A DNA stretch of 34,608 nucleotides, taken from the NCBI GenBank assembly GCA_031553615.1, contig JAVBLJ010000025.1, positions 1-34,608 on the forward strand. Reading direction: 5' to 3'. Shown here one piece after another: positions 21,561 to 29,568 of this stretch. The position numbers and the translations under genes are program-made. Source of the stretch: WQXF01 sp031553615 (GTDB lineage Bacteria; Bacillota; Clostridia; Christensenellales; Aristaeellaceae). Each line of letters opens with the position of its first letter. Position 1 is the stretch's first letter. The notes under the pieces are model-generated. The model saw only the letters and a program-made list of their open reading frames with translations, was not told the origin of the DNA and made no database searches.

Positions 21561-22840
21561 TACGATCGCAGTCTGGCTGCGGGCTTTTCCGCGCGGTACA
21601 TACCGGGTGAGATGCCCGTGTGCTTTTTGAACACCTTCGAAAAGTAGCTTTGATCCCCAAAGCCCAGCGCCACCGCGATGTCGACGATGGCGAAATCGGA
21701 GCTGGAGAGCAACCGCTTGCTCTCCGCGACGCGCACTTGGTTTACATAGTCGATGAAGCGCATGCCCACGCACCGCCGAAAAAGCCCGGAAAAGTACGCG
21801 GGGCTCAAGCCCACGTGACGCGCCACCTCCTCCAAGCGCAGGGGCCCGGCGTAGTGGTGTGCAATATAGCGCACGGCTTGCCGGATGCCCGCGTTGCTTG
21901 CCTGGCCCTCGCTCCGGAACACCCCATCCACGAAGGCCTCGGTGATCTCCTGCATGCGCATGCAGAGCTCCTCCAGCGTGTCGGTGCGCTGCAGCAGCGA
22001 AAGGAACTGATTGTTGAGCTGGAAGGTGGCGTCGGTGGCCGCTCCCTCCTCAATGGCTACGCGGGAAAGCAAGGTGCACAGCTCCATGGCGCGGTTTTTC
22101 ATCACCTCCATGCGGCCGCCCTCACAAAAGAACACGTAGCCCAGCAGCTCGTTCAGCGTGCCCTTTGCGGCCTTCACGTCGCCATGCTTCACCAAATCGA
22201 GCAGCGCCCGCTCTTGCCGATAGGCGTGCGCATCCGCCACCTCGGGTTCCTGCTCCTTCACCATTTGGATCGTTTCGCCGATGCGCGATTGCTGGTATAG
22301 CTTCTCCTGGTTGTGCAAAAACTTTTGCTGCTCGGAGGGCACCAGCGGCGAAAAAAGGAAGAACAGCAGGCGGCTGACCGGGCTGACGCGCTCAGGGGCG
22401 ACCACCGCGATGGCGTTCAGCTCATCGTACAAATCCAGCAGCACCGCAGGCGCAAGCGGCTGTTGACCGGGCAGCGCGGCGACCAGCGTGGAATCCGGCG
22501 CATCCATCAGGAAGGGCCCCACCACCACCGCGCCATACAGCACCCCGCTGCTGCAGAGCGGAAACACGATGTGGTTCAAGCTTGCGGGGCAGGCAAAAAT
22601 GTAGGCTTGCCCCAGCGTTTGCGCCTGACGCGCCGCCCGCTGATACGCGCCCTGGCAATCCGCCTGCGTAAACACGTGTCGCCGGAGCAGCGCGCAATAA
22701 GCGGTGGCAGTGCCGTGCGCCAGCAGCGTTTCGCCCTGTTGCCCCACCAGCTGGATCGGCAGGCCGGTGCAGGCATGAAAGGTGGTCAGCAGCTCCTCGA
22801 CATTCGCTTGCTCCAGCAGCGTAAACAGCGCCGGTTTCAT
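21560..22840 (-). CDS. AraC family regulator with PocR sensor domain
   Basis: The 426-residue regulator has an N-terminal PocR ligand-sensing domain at about residues 8-165, with conserved Cys49, Cys62 and Cys84 and the YIFACPASLNHIVFPL strand. A helical linker follows, then two AraC helix-turn-helix motifs at about 322-420 (LRLEEVARHVGLSPAYFSGLFRR and IVDIAVALGFGDQSYFSKVFKKHTGISP). PocR domains sense small hydrocarbon or one-carbon metabolites in B12-linked pathways. It is divergent from the corrinoid protein gene across a 154-bp gap that holds two palindromes, so it probably controls that gene. The ATG at 22840 has ggaggg upstream. Its stop codon abuts the palindromic element. Confidence 0.88.
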   Translation of the reverse strand: MKPALFTLLEQANVEELLTTFHACTGLPIQLVGQQGETLLAHGTATAYCALLRRHVFTQADCQGAYQRAARQAQTLGQAYIFACPASLNHIVFPLCSSGVLYGAVVVGPFLMDAPDSTLVAALPGQQPLAPAVLLDLYDELNAIAVVAPERVSPVSRLLFFLFSPLVPSEQQKFLHNQEKLYQQSRIGETIQMVKEQEPEVADAHAYRQERALLDLVKHGDVKAAKGTLNELLGYVFFCEGGRMEVMKNRAMELCTLLSRVAIEEGAATDATFQLNNQFLSLLQRTDTLEELCMRMQEITEAFVDGVFRSEGQASNAGIRQAVRYIAHHYAGPLRLEEVARHVGLSPAYFSGLFRRCVGMRFIDYVNQVRVAESKRLLSSSDFAIVDIAVALGFGDQSYFSKVFKKHTGISPGMYRAEKPAARLRS

Positions 22841-22896
22841 GCAACCCCTCCCTCCACAATCCGCGCAAAGCCAACAAGCAAGTGGGATAGGTAAAA

Positions 22897-22926
22897 TTGT
22901 TCTAAAAAAACGTAAGATTGTACAAT
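22897..22926 (+). promoter_or_regulatory. Candidate promoter of the corrinoid protein gene
   Basis: TTGTTC (22897-22902) and TACAAT (22921-22926) have an 18-bp spacer. The -10 lies within the 12-bp palindrome gattgtacaatc (22916-22927). A weak -35 would suit an AraC-activated promoter. Confidence 0.45.
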
Positions 22927-22942
22927 CAAAAAATCACCAGAA

Positions 22943-22966
22943 CAGTATACTAAGCTTAGTATACTG
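22943..22966 (+). promoter_or_regulatory. Perfect 24-bp palindrome before the corrinoid protein gene
   Basis: The half cagtatactaag (22943-22954) is followed at once by its exact complement, with no spacer. It lies 16 bp before the AGGAGG and in the AT-rich divergent promoter region. It could be an operator. It also contains two tatact words usable as -10 boxes. Confidence 0.8.
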
Positions 22967-22994
22967 CACATGTCAAGTAAGAGGAGGATTTACG

Positions 22995-23627
22995 ATGGCA
23001 AACATGGCCGAAATCTCCCAGCAGCTTCAAATGGGAAAGGCGAAGATCGTCAAGGAATTGGTGCAGGCCGCGCTCGATGAGCACGTTTCGCCGAAGGTTA
23101 TCCTGGAGGAGGGCCTGCTGCACGGCATGTCCGTCATTGGCGAAAAGTTCAAGAATAACGAAGTCTTTGTGCCCGAAGTGCTTGTCGCCGCCCGCGCCAT
23201 GAACATGGGCACCGCGCTGCTCAAGCCCTACCTCGCCGAAGAAGGCGTCAAGGCGCGCGGCACCGCCGTCATCGGAACCGTGCAGGGCGATTTGCACGAT
23301 ATCGGCAAAAACCTGGTCAAGCTCATGCTTGAAGGCAAGGGGCTCGAGGTGGTCGACCTGGGCGTGGACGTTTCCGCCGAGCAATTCGTGGATGCGGCCA
23401 TCGAGCACAACGCCAAGATCATCTGCTGCTCCGCGCTGCTGACCACCACCATGGGCCAAATGCAGAGCGTGGTGGAGACCGCGAAGGCGAAGAACGTGCG
23501 CGACAAGGTGAAGATCATGGTGGGCGGAGCGCCGGTGACCCAATCCTTCTGCGATTCGATCGGCGCGGATTGCTACACCGCCGATGCGGCCAGCGCCGCC
23601 GATGCCGCCCTGGCTTTCTGCTCGTAA
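22995..23627 (+). CDS. Corrinoid (B12-binding) methyltransferase protein, MtaC/MtbC-like
   Basis: The 210-residue protein carries the methyl group on a cobamide. The N-terminal four-helix cap spans residues 1-88 (LEEGLLHGMSVIGEKFKNNEVFVPEVL). The Rossmann-like B12 domain follows with the base-off signature Asp99-x-His101-x-x-Gly104 in GDLHDIG, then SALLTTTM and VGGAPV, which hold the nucleotide tail. His101 is the lower cobalt ligand. Length and motifs match MtaC/MtbC/MttC. The ATG at 22995 has aggagg upstream. It is divergent from the PocR-AraC regulator and ends in its own terminator. Confidence 0.93.
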   Translation: MANMAEISQQLQMGKAKIVKELVQAALDEHVSPKVILEEGLLHGMSVIGEKFKNNEVFVPEVLVAARAMNMGTALLKPYLAEEGVKARGTAVIGTVQGDLHDIGKNLVKLMLEGKGLEVVDLGVDVSAEQFVDAAIEHNAKIICCSALLTTTMGQMQSVVETAKAKNVRDKVKIMVGGAPVTQSFCDSIGADCYTADAASAADAALAFCS

Positions 23628-23659
23628 CGCAAGGACTCTCCCCTCTTGTCTGCCAGTCA

Positions 23660-23689
23660 GGCCGCTTCGCACGAGGCGGTCTTTTCTTT
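23660..23689 (+). terminator. Terminator of the corrinoid protein gene
   Basis: The stem ggccgc (23660-23665) pairs with gcggtc (23676-23681), with one G-U pair, and is followed by ttttcttttt. Confidence 0.8.
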
Positions 23690-23705
23690 TTCCCTTCGTT
23701 GCATG

Positions 23706-23737
23706 AAAAAAGGAACCGTCTTGCGCCGGTTCCTTTT
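23706..23737 (-). terminator. Terminator of the 62-residue protein gene
   Basis: On the minus strand aaaaggaaccg pairs with cggttcctttt around an 8-nt loop and ends in a run of six T. It lies just after the small gene at 23745. Confidence 0.9.
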
Positions 23738-23744
23738 CTCACGG

Positions 23745-23933
23745 TTACTTCGGCTTATCAAGTTCCTCCTCGACTCCCTGCATAAATGCCCGCGCCAGCT
23801 CGTCGGTCACCCTAGAGGACACATCGGTTTCCTCCGACATCTGGTCGGCAGCGTGCAGGAACATTCGAAGCATTGTCTGCTTGATAATCCGAACGTCTTC
23901 CGCGGTCAGGTCAGAGTGCTTTGCCTGCTGCAT
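23745..23933 (-). CDS. Small hypothetical helical protein (62 residues)
   Basis: I do not recognise this protein. It is acidic, predicted mostly helical (LTAEDVRIIKQTMLRMFLHAADQM) and has no signal peptide or membrane segment. Support for a real gene is a gaggtg ribosome site 5-6 nt before the ATG at 23933 and a strong terminator just past the stop. It follows the small secreted protein gene on the same strand and may share its transcript. Confidence 0.6.
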   Translation of the reverse strand: MQQAKHSDLTAEDVRIIKQTMLRMFLHAADQMSEETDVSSRVTDELARAFMQGVEEELDKPK

Positions 23934-23997
23934 AAATGCACCTCAAACCGTTATTTTTTCTTACCCTTCCTTCGCTAGGCGCATGTCGGCAATGCGC

Positions 23998-24360
23998 TTA
24001 CCAGGTCTTTTCGCCGGAAAGCTTGGTCGCGGTCTCGCTGTTGACCGTGCCGATGGTCTTGGTGCGGTAGGTGCCGCGCTGCGGCAGCGTGTAGGTGCCG
24101 CCCGCCAGTGCGGACATGGTGCTGGATTTCGTCCAACTGGTGACCGTCGACCACGACTCACCGGTTTTCTGCTCCAGGCGAACGACGACCGACACCGCCG
24201 AAGGGATGTCCTGCGCAGAAACCTCGCCGGTGACGTTGGCCGTACTGCCCGAGAGCGAAAGCCCCGCCGCAATGGTCGCAATGTCCGAATAGCGCGCAAA
24301 GGCCGCAGCAGAGACCGCAATCAGGGCAACCACGATGAGCACCAGAATAACTTTTTTCAA
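23998..24360 (-). CDS. Small secreted protein, DUF6147-like
   Basis: The 120-residue precursor has a signal peptide (MKKVILVLIVVALIAVSAAAFA). A mature domain of about 95 residues follows, rich in Ser, Thr and beta-strand pattern (LSLSGSTANVTGEV, SVVVRLEQKTGESWSTVTSW, GTYTLPQRGTYRTKTIGTV). This resembles small secreted DUF6147-type beta-sandwich proteins of Clostridia; function unknown. The start codon is TTG at 24360, with gaggggg 7 nt upstream and no ATG alternative. The ribosome site lies in one arm of a long inverted repeat. It follows the sigma factor/DUF4367 pair on the same strand and may be a target of that sigma factor. Confidence 0.75.
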   Translation of the reverse strand: MKKVILVLIVVALIAVSAAAFARYSDIATIAAGLSLSGSTANVTGEVSAQDIPSAVSVVVRLEQKTGESWSTVTSWTKSSTMSALAGGTYTLPQRGTYRTKTIGTVNSETATKLSGEKTW

Positions 24361-24367
24361 CTACAAA

Positions 24368-24417
24368 CCCCCTCTGTGTGTTATTTTGTGTCCTACACTA
24401 TATAACAACAGAGGGGG
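24368..24417 (-). promoter_or_regulatory. Inverted repeat covering the ribosome site of the secreted protein gene
   Basis: Arms ccccctctgtgtgttat (24368-24384) and ataacaacagaggggg (24402-24417) are complementary except for one unpaired base. In the minus-strand RNA the second arm includes the gaggggg ribosome site, so a transcript reading through would hide it. A tatagt at 24402-24397 between the arms could instead be a -10 box, making the repeat an operator. Confidence 0.65.
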
Positions 24418-24432
24418 CAAATACGAAAAATG

Positions 24433-25188
24433 TCAATTTTTGCTTATCGGTTTAACGCTCTCCGCGATCCGCACAGTTTCCTCTTCCGTTTCATTCGCGA
24501 AAAGCATGAGAAACTTCGTGCCTTCGGCCCAGCTAATCCAGTATCCCCCTTCTTTGAACATCAGAAGCGCCCGGTTCCCGTGAATCTGAAGTTCTTTAAC
24601 GACCGAATCCTCGGTGTCCAGGTTAACCTTCACCGCCTCGACGCTCTCGTAGAATCGCAAGTACCGCGCACTGCCCCTGATATAAAAAACTCGGCCCATA
24701 TCCGCCACCGAATCAACCAACGCCACTTCGTACCCCGCCGGGATGTAGGTCGGGTAATACTCGCCCCGCCAATCGCCCGGCACCGGATCAAAGAGCAGCT
24801 CCAACTCGGCGTACTTTTCGCCAACGTTGGCAAACAGCTGCATCACCGCCACCCGAACCGCAGGCACGAACGCCGCCGCGCTGGAAATGCCCAGCGCCAA
24901 CACAGCCACGATAATCGCCGCCGCACGGGCGATGCGCGGAACCTGTACTCGCAATCGACGCTGCGTCCTCTGGCGGCGCAGACCGGTTCCGATGATACGA
25001 TCCATCTTGAGGTCGAAGTGTTCGTAGAACGCATCGGCACTCGCCCGCACCTCCGGCGTTTCAGCCTCACGCTCTATGAGCTCGGCCTCTTCATCCGCCA
25101 GCTCAAGCACTGAGCCCTCTATCAAATATTCATCTATCCCCTCGTACAGCTGCTCTTGCCGCGAGGGTAGACCGCGTCCTTCACTCAT
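24433..25188 (-). CDS. DUF4367 membrane protein, probable anti-sigma factor
   Basis: The 251-residue protein has an acidic cytoplasmic N-terminus (1-80), one membrane segment (about 87-108) and an extracellular DUF4367-like domain (about 130-250) with PTYIPAGYEVALVDSVADMGRVFYIRG and WAEGTKFLML. This layout is that of anti-sigma factors in Clostridia. Its start overlaps the end of the sigma factor gene by 8 bp, indicating translational coupling and the usual sigma/anti-sigma pairing. No zinc-binding ZAS motif (HxxxCxxC) is visible, so it would act through a different N-terminal contact. The ligand is unknown. Confidence 0.78.
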   Translation of the reverse strand: MSEGRGLPSRQEQLYEGIDEYLIEGSVLELADEEAELIEREAETPEVRASADAFYEHFDLKMDRIIGTGLRRQRTQRRLRVQVPRIARAAAIIVAVLALGISSAAAFVPAVRVAVMQLFANVGEKYAELELLFDPVPGDWRGEYYPTYIPAGYEVALVDSVADMGRVFYIRGSARYLRFYESVEAVKVNLDTEDSVVKELQIHGNRALLMFKEGGYWISWAEGTKFLMLFANETEEETVRIAESVKPISKN

Positions 25189-25858
25189 AGCGTTCCCGCC
25201 TCATTTCCTGCAAAACCTCACGTGCCTTCCGCCTCGCCGCGGATACGTAGGCGCGCACGCTGTCCTTCTGTAAGCCAAAGTGGGTAGCGATCTGCTTGTC
25301 GTCCATTCGGTCGGTGTACTTCATTTGCAATATCTCGCTATGCGCGATGGGCAAGGCTCGAAATAGGTTCTTGATCTCTTCGGTCTTTTCGCGCGAATCC
25401 CTGCCCGAGGCGGTGTATTCCCTTCCGCGCAGCGCCCGCAAGCGCTCATCGTACTGCGCAAGCAGCACCTCGGGCTTTCTTCCCTTCGCCTTCACGTAGT
25501 TAAGCGCCGTGTTCTTCACGCTGCGCGACAGGTACCTGCGCAAATCCTCCGATGAACGCTCTTGCAGCTCGCGCAATGTGCTCACGTGCTTGCACAAGGC
25601 AATCCAGCATTCGGTAAGCACATCCTCGGTCTCGGTGTCGTTCCCGAGCACAAGGGACGCTTGATAGAACATCATGTTGCGATAGGCTCGGTAAATTGAA
25701 TCGATGAGCTGCCGATCGCTATCACTTTTGATTTCCGTCAGCGCAAAAAAGAACACGTCATCACCGCTTTCGTATAATATGACAATATTTGCTCTTCTGG
25801 CCCATATCTCCTTCAAAATAGCACACAGGAAGCTAATAATTCTTTTAAGCCATTTCAC
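25181..25858 (-). CDS. ECF-type RNA polymerase sigma factor
   Basis: A sigma-70 region 2 lies at about residues 50-130 (LIDSIYRAYRNMMFYQASLVLGNDTETEDVLTECWIALCKHV), and region 4 at about 160-220 (LPIAHSEILQMKYTDRMDDKQIATHFGLQKDSVRAYVSAARRKAREVL). It would direct transcription of a small regulon, probably including the nearby secreted protein. The annotated GTG start at 25858 gives 225 residues but an unusual hydrophobic N-terminus. An in-frame GTG at 25756 gives 191 residues, closer to ECF lengths. Neither has a strong ribosome site. The coupled DUF4367 gene follows. Confidence 0.82.
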   Translation of the reverse strand: MKWLKRIISFLCAILKEIWARRANIVILYESGDDVFFFALTEIKSDSDRQLIDSIYRAYRNMMFYQASLVLGNDTETEDVLTECWIALCKHVSTLRELQERSSEDLRRYLSRSVKNTALNYVKAKGRKPEVLLAQYDERLRALRGREYTASGRDSREKTEEIKNLFRALPIAHSEILQMKYTDRMDDKQIATHFGLQKDSVRAYVSAARRKAREVLQEMRRERYE

Positions 25859-25871
25859 CTCGTCGAAAGGC

Positions 25872-25898
25872 AGAAAAGGATGCCGCTCTGCGACATCC
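25872..25898 (-). terminator. Terminator after the sugar permease operon
   Basis: On the minus strand ggatgtcgc (25898-25890) pairs with gcggcatcc (25886-25878) around a 3-nt loop, with one G-U-type pair, followed by ttttctg. The T tract is short. Confidence 0.65.
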
Positions 25899-25945
25899 CC
25901 CGGCTTCCCTTTGATTCGTAGCGCAGACTAGCCCAGCCTGCCCCC

Positions 25946-26824
25946 CTATTCCTTCACTGCCCCGATGTTGATGCCCTTCACAAAATACTTCTGGCAAAAC
26001 GGGTAAAGGATCATGAACGGTATGATCGCCACGATGACGGCGGCATTGTGCACGGTGTTTTCGGTCGCGCCGCCCTGCGGCTGGGGCAGATCGCTGCCCA
26101 TCATGATGCTGCGCAGCTTCATTTGAAAGTTGTACAGCCCCGAATTGGTGATATAGAGCTTGTAGTTGGTGTAATCGTTCCAATAGCTGACCGCGAACAT
26201 GAGGCCGACCGAAGCCAGCGCGGCCTTTGAAAGCGGCAGCACGATGCGCACGAATATCTGCATCGGCGTGCAGCCATCCAGCGTGGCCGATTCAAACAGG
26301 CTCTGCGGAATCCCCTCAAAAAAGTTGCGCATGAGCACCAGGTTGAACACGTTGATGGCCGGCACCAGCGTCACCGCCCAAAGCGTGTTGGTCATGCCCA
26401 GTTGGCGCAGCACCAGGTAGCGCGGGATCATGCCGCCATCGAATATCATGGTGAACAGCAGGAAGCCCGCAAAGAAGGTGCGGCCGGGCATGTCCGTTTG
26501 AATGAGCACGTAGGCGCCCAGCGTGGAAAGAATCAGGCCCATGAGCGTGCCCGTAACGGTACAGATCAATGAAATGATCAACGGCTGGTAAAGCGAAACG
26601 TTGGTAAATACCGATATGTACCCCGCAAGGCCAAACTTTTCGGGGAAAAGCTTCATGCCATAGGCGGTGCGCAGATCGAACGAATCGACCAGCACCTTGT
26701 ACATCGGAATGAGTATGAACCCGCAAAACAGCAGGAAGAACAGGCCGATGAACAGGGAAAACAGCGGGAACTTGAAGCGCTTACGGGGCCGCACGGCGCG
26801 GTGTACGGTTGCTTGCTGGGTCAC
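25946..26824 (-). CDS. Carbohydrate ABC transporter permease, LplC/YtcP type
   Basis: The 292-residue permease has six hydrophobic segments. The binding-protein-dependent transport (EAA) loop is IPQSLFESATLDGCTPMQIFVRIVLP, which contacts the ATPase. It belongs to the CUT1 LplC branch that imports oligosaccharides such as rhamnogalacturonan or galacturonate oligomers. The ATPase gene is not in the window; CUT1 systems of this type often share an MsmX-like ATPase encoded elsewhere. The start is the GTG at 26824, with aggaggg upstream and 15 bp after the LplB-like gene. Confidence 0.92.
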   Translation of the reverse strand: MTQQATVHRAVRPRKRFKFPLFSLFIGLFFLLFCGFILIPMYKVLVDSFDLRTAYGMKLFPEKFGLAGYISVFTNVSLYQPLIISLICTVTGTLMGLILSTLGAYVLIQTDMPGRTFFAGFLLFTMIFDGGMIPRYLVLRQLGMTNTLWAVTLVPAINVFNLVLMRNFFEGIPQSLFESATLDGCTPMQIFVRIVLPLSKAALASVGLMFAVSYWNDYTNYKLYITNSGLYNFQMKLRSIMMGSDLPQPQGGATENTVHNAAVIVAIIPFMILYPFCQKYFVKGINIGAVKE

Positions 26825-26839
26825 GTTGCATCCCTCCTC

Positions 26840-27790
26840 TTACACGATTCCGCGCCCGCGGACCTTTTTGCTGGCGTAGTTGCAAATCAGCACCAGGAAA
26901 CAGCTGATGACCGAGCGGAACAGGCCGATGGCCGTGGTGTAGCCGTAGTTGGGTATGGATAGGCCGTTGAAGGTCTGCGCGTAGATGTAGGTGGCCAACA
27001 CGTTGGATTCCTGCATCACCGCGTCGTTCTGCAGCACGAACACCGATTCAAACAGGTTGAGCACCTTGGCCAGATTGAGTATAAACACGATGATGATGGT
27101 ATTGGCCAGCGAGGGCAGGGTCACATAGGTCATCTTTTGCCAACGGCCCGCACCGTCGATGCTGGCGGCCTCGTAGATTTCCGGATTGATGCCCGCCAGC
27201 GTCGCCATGAAGATGATGGTGCCCCAGCCGGTGTCCTTCCAGATATTGATCACGAAATAGGCGGGCCGCCACCATTCCTTTGTGCCTAAAAAGTAAATCT
27301 CCTGGCCCTTTTGGAGGATGCCCATGTTGATGAGCAGCTGATTGACCAGGCCGGAGGTGGTGGGCGCCAGCATGAGCTGGAACACCGAGGCCGTAACGAC
27401 CCAGGACATAAAGTGCGGCAGGTAAATGATCGTCTGCGCGAGCTTTTTGCGGCGCAGGCCGACGATCTCATTAAGCAACAGTGAAATGACGACCGCCATC
27501 ACTGTGTTGAGCACAAGCTTAAGCATGCTGATTTCCAGCGTGTTGGTAAAGGATTTCCAGAAGTTCGGCATGTTGAACATGCGTTGAAAGTTTTCCAACC
27601 CCACCCAGACAGGGGCCTTGATGGCCTTGTAGTTCGTGAAGGATAGATAGATGCCCGCCATGGGCGCGTAATGGAATAAGAGCGCAAAAATGAACACCGG
27701 CAAAAAGAAAAGGTAGAACCACCGATACTGATAAAGGCGCACCGAGAGCGATTTCTTCCGAGGGCGGATGGCCGTAGGCGATGAGATCAT
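26840..27790 (-). CDS. Carbohydrate ABC transporter permease, LplB/YteP type
   Basis: The 316-residue permease is the LplB partner of the following LplC protein. It has six membrane segments and the EAA loop INPEIYEAASIDGAGRWQKMTYVTLPSL. Together they form the CUT1 membrane channel fed by the LplA-like binding protein encoded 200 bp upstream. The ATG at 27790 has aaaggagg upstream. Confidence 0.92.
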   Translation of the reverse strand: MISSPTAIRPRKKSLSVRLYQYRWFYLFFLPVFIFALLFHYAPMAGIYLSFTNYKAIKAPVWVGLENFQRMFNMPNFWKSFTNTLEISMLKLVLNTVMAVVISLLLNEIVGLRRKKLAQTIIYLPHFMSWVVTASVFQLMLAPTTSGLVNQLLINMGILQKGQEIYFLGTKEWWRPAYFVINIWKDTGWGTIIFMATLAGINPEIYEAASIDGAGRWQKMTYVTLPSLANTIIIVFILNLAKVLNLFESVFVLQNDAVMQESNVLATYIYAQTFNGLSIPNYGYTTAIGLFRSVISCFLVLICNYASKKVRGRGIV

Positions 27791-27901
27791 GGGCGCAACC
27801 TCCTTTCCGTTTTATCCTATTACTGCTTCATCCCGCATCCTGCGTTGTGCTTGCGGCAAGGTTCCGGCAAGGTCCCTAGCGCTAAGCGGCACGAGGGGTA
27901 A

Positions 27902-27945
27902 GCAGAGGCCGCCGCAAGGTTTGCAAGCGATGCGGCGGCCCCTGC
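27902..27945 (-). other. Intercistronic stem-loop between binding protein and permease genes
   Basis: A 14-bp stem, gcag-ggccgccgca (27902-27916) with tgcggcggcc-ctgc (27931-27945) and one unpaired base on each side, encloses a 14-nt loop. No T tract follows on the minus strand. Such structures between binding-protein and permease genes commonly protect the upstream message or act as partial terminators, lowering permease output. Confidence 0.7.
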
Positions 27946-27991
27946 CGTGTTAGCCTATCTTCGGCCTATTTTCGGTTCGTTTTCGAAGCGA

Positions 27992-29515
27992 TTACTTGCC
28001 CAGCGCGTTGAGCGATTCCACGATCTTCGCGGACCACTCGGCGCCGCCGTCGGCCGCAAACCGGGCCATGGCGTCGTCGTAGGACATGCCCTGGGTTGCA
28101 ACCAGCGCCACCAGCTCGCGCTTGAGGGTCATCAGGTCGCCGTTGTACAGGCCCATCGCCTCGGTGCTTACGGGCATGTAGGCCATGCGGGAATTCGCGT
28201 TGAACAGCTCCGAAGAGGCCTTGGCTTCCGCCGACATCGCCACCGCAGCGGGATCCTCGTACCCTTCCTTGAAGGAGGCCAAGCTGATGCCGGGATCGAT
28301 GTGGTGCTTGGTGTACTGCGTATCGGCGATTTCGAGGCTCTCCAGCATGTGGAATTGGCCCTCGGTGTAGGTGGGATTCTTCTCGGCCTTGCCCAGGTCG
28401 AGGGTCTCGGCCTTGCGGCTCCAGTGCACATCTTCCACGCCGTAGGTCCACAGGAACTGCATGTCGCCGCCATCCATCATGGTGTCGATGAAGTACTTGA
28501 ACACGCCCTCGGGGTTCTTGCAGGCGGTGGTGATCGACCAGGTGCCCGGCACGCGATCAAAGTATGCGCCCACCTCGGCGATCGGGGGAATGGCGACCAG
28601 CTCGCCATTGCGGCCATTGGCCTCCAGGCTGGTCTTGAGGTTGGCAGCCCAGGTGCCCGCCCAGTAGGTGAACACGCCGAACTTATCTTCGAAGTACTTG
28701 TTGCGGCAATCCTTGGTGCCGTTGGTCAGGCTTTCCTTGTCGATGTAGCCGGCCTGATAGGCGGCCTGCAGGCGCTCCAACGCGCCCTTCATGGCCTCCT
28801 CGGTGAAGCCGTCGACCCAAGTGCCGTCTTCCTTCTGGTAGAAGTCCGGGTAAGCATCCTGGTAGAATTCGGGCAGGTAGTTGGTCCACGGGGCTTCCGG
28901 CCCGATGATGCCAGCAGCGCTTACGCCGTAGGTATCGCCGTTGACGCCGTTTCCATCCGGATCGCCCTCGGTGAAGGCCTTGAGCATGGCTTCATACTCG
29001 GCGTAATTGGTGGGGGCGGTCAGGCCGCAATTGTCCAGCCACGCCTTCTTGATGTAGGTCAAGCAGCCATTGCCGCGGGTGGGGGTGAAGCCGTAGAGCT
29101 TGCCGCCAATCTTCAGGCCGTCCAGCACGGCTTCGCCGGTGTAGCGGCCCGAGTTGTGGGTTTCGCTATGGGCCCACGCATCGGTCATGTCCCAAAGCAC
29201 GCCTTCGCTGGCATAGTTGGTGTAATAGGAGGAGGAGAGGATGATGACGTCCGGCCACTCGCCCGAGGCGATGGTCTGGCCCAGCACGTCGAAGTACGCG
29301 TCGTGATCGGTCTGGATGATCACCAGATCAATGCCGGTCAGCTCTTCCCAGCGGGCTTCGAACTTATCCTGGGCGTTTTCCTTGGTGAATACGGTGCCAT
29401 TGACCATGATGGTGATCTTCTCGGGCTTGGCGACTTCGGTAGCGGAGGCGAAGGTCGCGGGCACGAGGGTCAGCAGCAGGGCCAGGACCAGGCTGAGTGC
29501 AAATACCTTCTTCAT
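27992..29515 (-). CDS. LplA-like extracellular oligosaccharide-binding protein
   Basis: The 507-residue CUT1 family-1 solute-binding protein is of the LplA/YtcQ group, with KITIMVNGTVFTKENAQDKFEARWEELTG near the mature start and PDVIILSSSYYTNYASEGVLWDMTDAW further on. Context points to pectic oligosaccharides as ligand. The signal peptide (MKKVFALSLVLALLLTLVPATFASA) ends in an AxA-type site and has no lipobox cysteine, which is odd for a Gram-positive binding protein. It would be released or held some other way. The ATG at 29515 has a gaaaggtag sequence upstream. It has its own probable promoter, separate from the enzyme/regulator operon. Confidence 0.88.
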   Translation of the reverse strand: MKKVFALSLVLALLLTLVPATFASATEVAKPEKITIMVNGTVFTKENAQDKFEARWEELTGIDLVIIQTDHDAYFDVLGQTIASGEWPDVIILSSSYYTNYASEGVLWDMTDAWAHSETHNSGRYTGEAVLDGLKIGGKLYGFTPTRGNGCLTYIKKAWLDNCGLTAPTNYAEYEAMLKAFTEGDPDGNGVNGDTYGVSAAGIIGPEAPWTNYLPEFYQDAYPDFYQKEDGTWVDGFTEEAMKGALERLQAAYQAGYIDKESLTNGTKDCRNKYFEDKFGVFTYWAGTWAANLKTSLEANGRNGELVAIPPIAEVGAYFDRVPGTWSITTACKNPEGVFKYFIDTMMDGGDMQFLWTYGVEDVHWSRKAETLDLGKAEKNPTYTEGQFHMLESLEIADTQYTKHHIDPGISLASFKEGYEDPAAVAMSAEAKASSELFNANSRMAYMPVSTEAMGLYNGDLMTLKRELVALVATQGMSYDDAMARFAADGGAEWSAKIVESLNALGK

Positions 29516-29568
29516 GAGCAGTCCTACCTTTCAGCTCTTTTTGGGTTTGGGGCGCATCTCGCTGCGCT

